Shown: positions 57,991 through 64,000 of the stretch, in pieces
Numbering within the stretch: position 1 is the first letter of the stretch
How the letters are laid out: each line of letters begins with the position of its first letter
Origin: Microstegium vimineum
Lineage: Eukaryota; Streptophyta; Magnoliopsida; Poales; Poaceae
DNA length: 64,000 nt
Reading direction: 5' to 3'
Assembly (NCBI GenBank): GCA_022036555.1
Contig: CM039137.1
Location: forward strand, 4,930,942 to 4,994,941
Notes under the pieces: generated by a model
The model's input: only the letters and a program-made list of their open reading frames with translations
The model's database searches: none
Told to the model about the DNA's origin: nothing
Program-made: the position numbers and the translations under genes

Positions 57991-58440
57991 GCATTAAGAT
58001 GTTTTAGACTTTTGTTTAAAGTGTTTTCATCAAGATGTTGCATATGTTGCAATGACAAAATATACATCTTACAAGCGTATATTTCAAGTGTTTTAGGGTC
58101 TGTTTGGCAAGGCTTCTAGGCTCCTCCAAAACGGCTCCGGCTCCTTTTCTTTTTGTTGAAAAACGGTTTCTCTAGAAAATGTTTAGTAGGACTCCTCCAG
58201 AGGAGTCGGAGCCGAAGCCAGCGAGAAACCCTGCCAAACAGGGCCTTAGATGTGCGTTGCATATATTTAGAATTAGATTTTGGTGTTGCACATGTTGCAA
58301 TTACTATACGCACATGTTTGAAGTGTTCGTTTATCTTTGTAAGCATGTTTTAAATGTTTCATCTAGATGTTTTAAAAGTAGAACTAGTATTGTATTTGCT
58401 ACAATAGCGCCAGAGTGCCACAAGGCTTCAACTCCTAACT
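57991..58440. repeat. Repeat DNA truncating the importin-alpha pseudogene
   Basis: Starts GCATTAAGATGTTTTAGAC exactly where importin homology stops. It contains repeated GATGTTGCATATGTTGCAA, GTTTGAAGTGTT and GTTTCATCTAGATGTT segments, a style found in grass DNA transposons (possibly Mutator-like; not proven). A MITE is nested in it at 58096-58246. Confidence 0.5.
58096..58246. mobile_element. Tourist-like MITE nested in repeat DNA
   Basis: 151 bases with ends GGGTCTGTTTGGCAAGGC and GCCAAACAGGGCC (imperfect inversion), flanked by TTA at 58093-58095 and 58247-58249. Inner inverted text CTCCTCCAAAACGGCTCCGGCTCC / GGAGTCGGAGCCG-like makes it foldable. Its ends resemble the MITE at 51055-51152. 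Confidence 0.82.
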
Positions 58441-58441
58441 A

Positions 58442-58682
58442 CTCCCTCTGTTTTAAATTATAATTCGTCTGATTTTTTTATCCTAAGTTTTGATCACTCG
58501 TCTTATTCAAAAAATTTGTATAAACATAGTCAAATTTAAGTCATTCATGTAGATCATTTATTAAATAAATAAGCAAACCACAACAAAAGAAGTGATATTT
58601 TACAAAAAAAATTGAATAAAACGAGTGGTTAAATTTGGAATTTAAAAAGTTAAACGAACTATAATTTGAAACGGAGAAGCAG
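58442..58682. mobile_element. Stowaway-like MITE
   Basis: About 241 bases with ends CTCCCTCTGTTTTAAATTATAA and TATAATTTGAAACGGAGAAG, flanked by TA (58440-58441 and 58683-58684). CTCCCTCYGT ends and TA duplications are the Stowaway pattern. Confidence 0.85.
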
Positions 58683-58684
58683 TA

Positions 58685-58895
58685 CCTTTCTCTCGTTCTC
58701 TCATCTCGTCTTGTCTCATCTCCCTCCCCTCCCCTCCCTCCCCTCCCTTCCATCTCGTCGTGGCAGTTCGAGCTCGGTCGACGAGCACGTGGACGTGGGA
58801 TAGGTGCGCTAGCCAGCGTGGCCACAACCAGGCACGTACCAACTGGTGAAGGGACAAGGGAGCGGGGCATGCTTGGGCGTCCCAGCGGGGATAGT
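58685..58895. other. Pyrimidine-rich spacer
   Basis: CTCTC/CCTCCC-rich tract (58685-58755) followed by sequence without a supportable gene. Confidence 0.45.
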
Positions 58896-59009
58896 GCCTT
58901 GTTCGCTTGACTTATCAGTTACTGAAACAGTGTTTTTATCTCACAACAAAACAACTAAAACAACATCAGCCGATTTATTAGCCATCAAAACGGTCAAACG
59001 AACATCAGA
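58896..59009. mobile_element. Fold-back MITE, copy 2
   Basis: Related to the copy at 54597-54703. Left end GCCTTGTTCGCTTGACTTATCAG; right end GTCAAACGAACATCAGAC. It lies about 240 bases before the poly(A) polymerase TATA box. Confidence 0.72.
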
Positions 59010-59244
59010 CCTTCCGTTTGCCATACCTAAAGATGAATTTTACCTGAAATTATTCTACGTTTATTAAAACTAGATAGCTGAGTTTGAGCTTTAAATAAAT
59101 TTATTAAAAAAAGAAAAAAAAATCCCAAATAGCATTCGGACCCCCTGCGCCGCATCCCGCAGGACCAGGAAAGCAACAAACCCGCCGAAATTAGCGATCC
59201 CAATCAATTGATCAACTAAGGCCGCGATTCACGAGCCGCCAACC

Positions 59245-59251
59245 TATATAA
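59245..59251 (+). promoter_or_regulatory. Candidate TATA box of the poly(A) polymerase gene
   Basis: CCTATATAACCGCC, 203 bases before the start codon at 59448, with a CT-rich presumed leader after it. Confidence 0.55.
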
Positions 59252-59447
59252 CCGCCGCTCCGTTCTGGCGCTCTCGCGGTCTCGCCTCGTCGTCGTCGTC
59301 GTCCCTACTCTCCACGCTCGCGGCCTTTTGCCCCTCCCATCTCTCAGCCTTGCGGCTCCCCAAACCCAACAATCTCCATAAGAAACGTCCGGCAAAATCT
59401 CTCTGGCCCCCTCCGCTTCTCCTCGTCCGCCGTCGCCGGCGACGAGC

Positions 59448-62400
59448 ATGGCGTACATGGCAGCGCCCGTCCCCTGGTGGCCGCCTCCACCGAAGCTGGC
59501 GCCTGTGGACTTCCTCGACGTGTCCTCTGCCGCCGGCTATACAGAGCCCCAAACCCTACCCTTCTTGCTCGCACCGCCGCCTGCGGGGTACTCTACTCTT
59601 CCTCCCCAAGCCCCGATCGTCATCCAGCTCCAGCCCCACCCCAGCTTAATCTCGCAGATGGATCACCGCCGCAGCAGTTCCCTCGTGCAGGTGAGCCCCG
59701 GAGGTTCAATCTTGATCGGGTCCCCCCGCATTCCGAGTTTTCGACTTCTTTCCGACTAATTCGTGCGCTCTCTGCCATGACACAGTTTCTGAAGGATGAG
59801 GGGGCCGTTCCGTCGCCGGAGGATGAAAAGAGGAGGGAGAAGGTGATCCGAGAGCTCAAGAAGGTAATGCGGCTCGCCCACTCGGGTCTTTGGGTTGGGT
59901 CAAAGAAAGCATCTTGTGTTTTTGCCGTACGGCGTACGCCCGTACCTATTCCTGATTTGTTGCGTTCTCGCGCTTCTCAGATAGTGACGCATTGGGTAAA
60001 CGCTGTGGCCTATGAGCATAGTGTGCCCCAGGGGTTGGCCACGGCTACGATATTGACATACGGTTCTTACACATTAGGGGTAAGCAAGAGCTGCACAACT
60101 TTAGAGTCTTGATTTTTCTGAATTCTGGCGTACTTTATGCTCTGTAGTTCATGTTGTTGACACGCGGTTATTGCACATTATGGCTAAGTGAGAGATAGGT
60201 GAATTTGGACTTGAATTGTTGCGTAGTTTATGTTCCTCGTTCATGTTGTTTATAGGCCTATAGGGATATCCGCTCTGTCCGTTTTATTGTTTCGGTGGCT
60301 GAAAAACCGGTTGATGGTTTCGGTGGCTGAAAAACCGGTTGATGCTGTTTTTGGTTGTTTTATTGTGAGATATACTAAGTTCAATGTTTCACATTTTCGT
60401 CTTTTATTAAGCTAGCCTACATTACAACTTAAGTGCATCCCTTGGGTAGTGCTGATATAAAATGATCGTGGATTATCTGAAATCTTTTTTTCCAAACAGC
60501 TTTACTGCACCCTCCTCAATTGTGGATATTGCGTTGTACTGTTTACTGTCCAGCACAGTTCTATTTTATCTTCTATTTTGACGTAGTTTCTGCTTATCAC
60601 ACATTAATTCCATGAATCCAAATAAAATAAAAGCATCAGCAGGTGCATCCCAACCCCCCCCCCCCCCACCCCACTGCCCTTTTCTTTTGAACGAACACAT
60701 TGGCCTTTTCTAGACTTGAGTTGTAATGTTTATAGAGATGAGTTGTTGTCATTGCTGTTCAAGCTTAGGGTCTATGGATAGAAATTAGTGTCTATGCTTA
60801 TATAAGTACTCCATTATAAATTATAAGACATTCCAAGAATCTTGGAAAGTCAAAACATCTTAAGTTTGACCAAACTTTTATGATAATGTAATAACATTTA
60901 TGATGTCAACTAAGTATCATTAGTTTCTTCAACAATTATATTTTCATAGTATACATATTTGATATAATAAATCTTTATAATTTTCTCTATAATTTTAGTC
61001 AAACTTGAGATGCTTTGATTCTCTAAGATTCTTGGAGTAGCATGTAAGATGACACATCTCCACTGGATTTGACTAATCTTTCTTTCTCTTTCTCAAGGCT
61101 CATGGACCTGAATCTGACATTGATGCACTTTGTGTTGGACCTTGTATTGCAACACTGCAGGTGGGTATGGTTCTTTCTGTTTCGTATCTTTACTCTGACT
61201 CGATATTGATTTGTAATGTTGACATAATAACTAATGTCTATTTTGTAGTACCATTTCTTTATTGTTTTGAGACAAATTCTTGAGGGCAGATCAGAAATAT
61301 CAGAACTGCAAACTATTGAGAAGGCTAAGGTTCCCTTGATGCGATTTAGATTCACTGGGATTGTAGTTGATTTCACATATGCCCAGCTCCCTGTTATTGA
61401 TGTATTAAAGGCAAGCAGATTACATTGATACCATAACTTGTTCCATTTTTTTTTTGTAATGCTTCTTATACTATCATCCCATGTTATGTGTTTTCTACTT
61501 CTCATTTGTTCTGTTGTTGTTTGGTGTTCAGCATAGAAATATTATTATCTTCTAAAGAACACGAAATGTTCTTGACAAATTACTAACCTTTCTGTTTGTA
61601 GCGCTATTGAATGGATTAACCTTCTGATATTAATGGTTTCACTGTCACTGCATCTTATCCTTATGTTTGATATACATTTGCTTGCTAAACATGTGGCATA
61701 TCAGTCAACCGTCATCTGAACTACGTAGTATTCCCGTGTGATTTTTCCAGTTAATAGATTAGGTCATAACTGTTTGCAGTACTTCTGCATTTCTTCTGGA
61801 TATTCTACATCACAAAACTATGATCTTTCCAACTGATTCATGTTATGATTGCTATTACTTATACAAGAGTAGAACCATATCATATCTTGACGTTGATGCC
61901 CTTCTGCTTTGGCATACTCTTTGCCCAATATAGTCGTCCAAGTCCTCCTGACTTCACTTGCTCTTGCAGGCTATAAATACATGTAGCCCTCAACTACTAC
62001 AGAAAATTGACACACAGAGCTGGAGGAGTTTATCTGGAGTTCGTGTCAATGAACAAATTGTTCAGCTAGTACCAAATGCGGAGGTCAAAAATTATTCTAA
62101 TCAATTTACTTGCACGACATTTTTATGTTGCCCCTTGAATTTACTCTGATCAGCATGCAGTTAGCCGTGTTCTGCTTTTTCTGATTTTTTCCCTCGAACT
62201 CGTATCATTTTGCTTTTAAGATCCCCATTTTCATTGCTTTCTTGTCTTGAGTTGATCTGTGAGCATCTCAACTTGCTCATTATGATAATATCTGTCAGAC
62301 GCTTTAAGTTTTGTTTATTTTTCTCAATTTCTGTTTTTAAATAATTTTACTTTACTGCAGAAGTTTCAAGCTCTGTTGCGGTGCATCAAACTATGGGCTA

Positions 62401-64000
62401 GGAAAAGAGGCCTTCATTGTCATGTATGTGGTTTAATTTTCTCTGCTAAATGTTCAGTTTTAGTCCAGCTATATGAACATGAGGTCATCATTTTGGTCTA
62501 ACAATGTGCTTCTTGTGCTATGTCATTCAGTATCTTGGCTTCTTTGCCGGGATTCATTTAGTGATCCTTGCGGCTTATGTCTGTCGGAAATTTCCGGATG
62601 CCAGTGTCAATGGTTTGTTCGCAGTGTTCTTTCAGACTTTTGCTCATTGGCCTTGGCAAGTTCCAGTAAGTCTACATGATGAGCCAACTACCTGCTTGCA
62701 TTCAGAGGGGCGTCTCATGCCCATAGTGATGCCTTGTACCCCGCCAGAGTTTTGTGCGTCCAATGTGACAAAAGGCAGCTTCAAAAAAATAAGAGAGGAA
62801 CTTACACGTGGTTATGCTTTGACAAGGGTGAGTCTAAAATCAACTTAATTTTTTTGGTGTTCACAAATAAATCATTGAAGTAAAGGATAGATTCAATTGA
62901 AGTCAAGGAAAGTCTTATTTTTCAAAGTTCATTGGAGTCTGAATTCGAAACCAGAGTCATTTCAATTATTGGTTTCTGTACAGATCTTAATTGGAATATT
63001 TGTTTTAGTTTGAATGATTATTCAAGAGCACTGGGAACTGTCAGTTCTCAATGCTGAATGCATAACTGGAAATTTCTGTATGGAATTATGAAATACAAAG
63101 CATTCTTGTGTATTTGTTAACATTATTCCTGTTCAAATAATTACTATATTTTCACTCTAATGTTAGTCTGTACTCCTTGTCATGTGAGACCGACCCGATT
63201 TCTCTCATTTCCGTCCATTTTGTGTATGGATTCTCTTGGATTCGCTGTAGGTTTAAACCATTTTTGTAGCCCATTCAAATTTCAGTGTGCATGATCATTT
63301 GGAAGTGAGACTGCAGTTTTATTCTGGGAAACTGGTTGGTAGCAAGGGGATCCATCCCCTTTTTGCAAGTATGCTTTGAGTGTACAACTAAAAAATGTCT
63401 CTTCTGCACTGTGCTGTATTTTCTTTTTCATGATTATGCATGGCTGTTTACCACTTAATCAAATACTTGGGTGCTAATATTTGATGACTTAATAAGTTCA
63501 TGTATCTTTGTTTCAGGATCTATTGAGGCATGATTTCCAGTGGACCTGGCTTTTTGAACCCTTTCCATATGATCAGAAGTATCAACAGTTTCTTCGCATT
63601 GCTTTATGTGCACCAACTTTTGCTGAGCTACGAGACTGGGCTGGATGGGTGAAATCTCGATTCCGTTTCCTGATTCTGAAGGTACTAACTGATGCAACTG
63701 TTTTGTTCTTTCCTCATGCTTTTGCTGCACAATGGCATGGTTCTTTAATTGCTGGAAATGTTGAACAAGAACGTACAAACTCAGTCAAGTTTCCTTTGGT
63801 TCCACAGCTGGAAAGGTCTGGGATTGAGTGTGATCCATGCCCCTCGGAGGAAGTTGATCATACAGTCAATGACCCTAACGTGGTCTTCTACTGGGGCCTC
63901 ATCCCTGAAAGAATCATTCAGGTCGACACTAGCTCCCTGAAAGAAGATTTCATGGGAGACGTCATCAATGATGTGTATGGCACGGTGAAGTGCACGCATT
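59448..64000 (+). CDS. PAPS: Poly(A) polymerase (nuclear PAPS family), 5' part; 3' end beyond window
   Basis: Adds poly(A) tails to pre-mRNA 3' ends. Exons: 59448-59690, 59786-59863, 59981-60079, 61098-61160, 61249-61410, 61970-62083, 62361-62423, 62531-62827, 63517-63681, 63808 to the window edge; every junction keeps the frame. The first 81 residues are Pro-rich. The nucleotidyltransferase core follows, with GSYTLGAHGPESDIDALCVG across introns 3-4 supplying the two metal-binding Asp (SDIDAL), and the third Asp in IVVDFTYA. The central domain has KLWARKRG and YLGFFAGIHLVILAAYVCRK; the RNA-binding region begins near exon 9. Intron 5 has a GC donor (AAG|GCAAGC at 61411). Exon 8 runs through a tempting GTAAGT at 62666, because splicing there would break the frame. 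The Pro-rich N-terminus suggests a divergent paralogue; which one is not settled. Confidence 0.93.
60808..61039. mobile_element. Stowaway-like MITE in poly(A) polymerase intron 3
   Basis: About 232 bases with ends TACTCCATTATAAATTATAAGACATTC and GATTCTCTAAGATTCTTGGAGTA. An inner inverted pair, CCAAGAATCTTGG, is near 60830, with AAGATTCTTGG near 61027. AT-rich interior with TTTGACCAAAC / GTCAAACTTGAG, typical of Stowaway. Confidence 0.7.

Noticed and set aside
60651..60670. C-rich homopolymer run in poly(A) polymerase intron 3
   Set aside because: Simple sequence within an intron; likely slippage, possibly with length error in the assembly.
62666..62705. Possible 40-base intron in poly(A) polymerase exon 8 (GTAAGT ... 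CAG)
   Set aside because: Too short for a plant intron and removal would break the frame, whereas reading through keeps the family's conserved MPIVMPC...PPEFCAS frame.

Overview
The window is nuclear DNA from a flowering plant, almost certainly a grass. The signs are nested Copia (SIRE/Maximus-like) and Ty3/Gypsy (Tat-like) LTR retrotransposons, many small Tourist-, Stowaway- and hAT-type MITEs, GC-rich first exons, and plant-type intron-containing genes. No bacterial, organellar, tRNA, rRNA or CRISPR feature was recognised.

Positions 1-42540 are a retrotransposon nest. From the left: an unclassified LTR-like fragment (1-601); a 5'-truncated SIRE-type Copia element A with decayed pol, an extra third ORF and a 3' LTR (602-8124); the LTR and 3' flank of a second SIRE-type element B on the minus strand (8125-11445), joined to A at an odd tail-to-tail junction; and a large gag-only SIRE-type element C (11446-42067). 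C carries three later insertions, each with a perfect 5-bp target-site duplication: solo LTR E (13148-14823, GCTTG), solo LTR F (18326-19469, GTAGC), and a complete 16.2-kb Tat-type Gypsy element D on the minus strand (20420-36598, AGGTT). After C's right LTR comes a second, truncated copy of C's own leader and gag start (42068-42540), so C is the remains of an LTR-sharing tandem.

Element D carries gag and a protease/RT/RNase H/archaeal-type RNase H/integrase polyprotein on the minus strand. Between pol and its 3' LTR it carries an independent plus-strand gene with its own TATA box, about six exons, five GT-AG introns and a long coiled coil. All retroelement genes are broken by stop codons that C-to-T changes can explain, and D's integrase has lost its catalytic glutamate.

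Positions 42541-64000 are a gene island. It holds a six-exon single-Myb-histone (SMH/TRB) telomere-binding gene (42959-50092), a single-exon N-myristoyltransferase gene (51472-52773), a 5'-truncated and multiply broken importin-alpha pseudogene on the minus strand (55488-57990), and the first ten exons of a poly(A) polymerase gene that runs off the right edge (59448-64000). MITEs and a LINE 3' fragment lie in introns and intergenic spaces. The genes look like unrelated housekeeping genes and not a pathway.

The most unusual signals are: a short CCGG-based dyad motif that recurs in LTRs, UTRs and coding linkers of the Copia families and differs between families by symmetric changes; the spliced antisense gene in element D; an array of sites resembling the LTR/primer-binding-site junction inside element C; and the tail-to-tail LTR junction at 8124.
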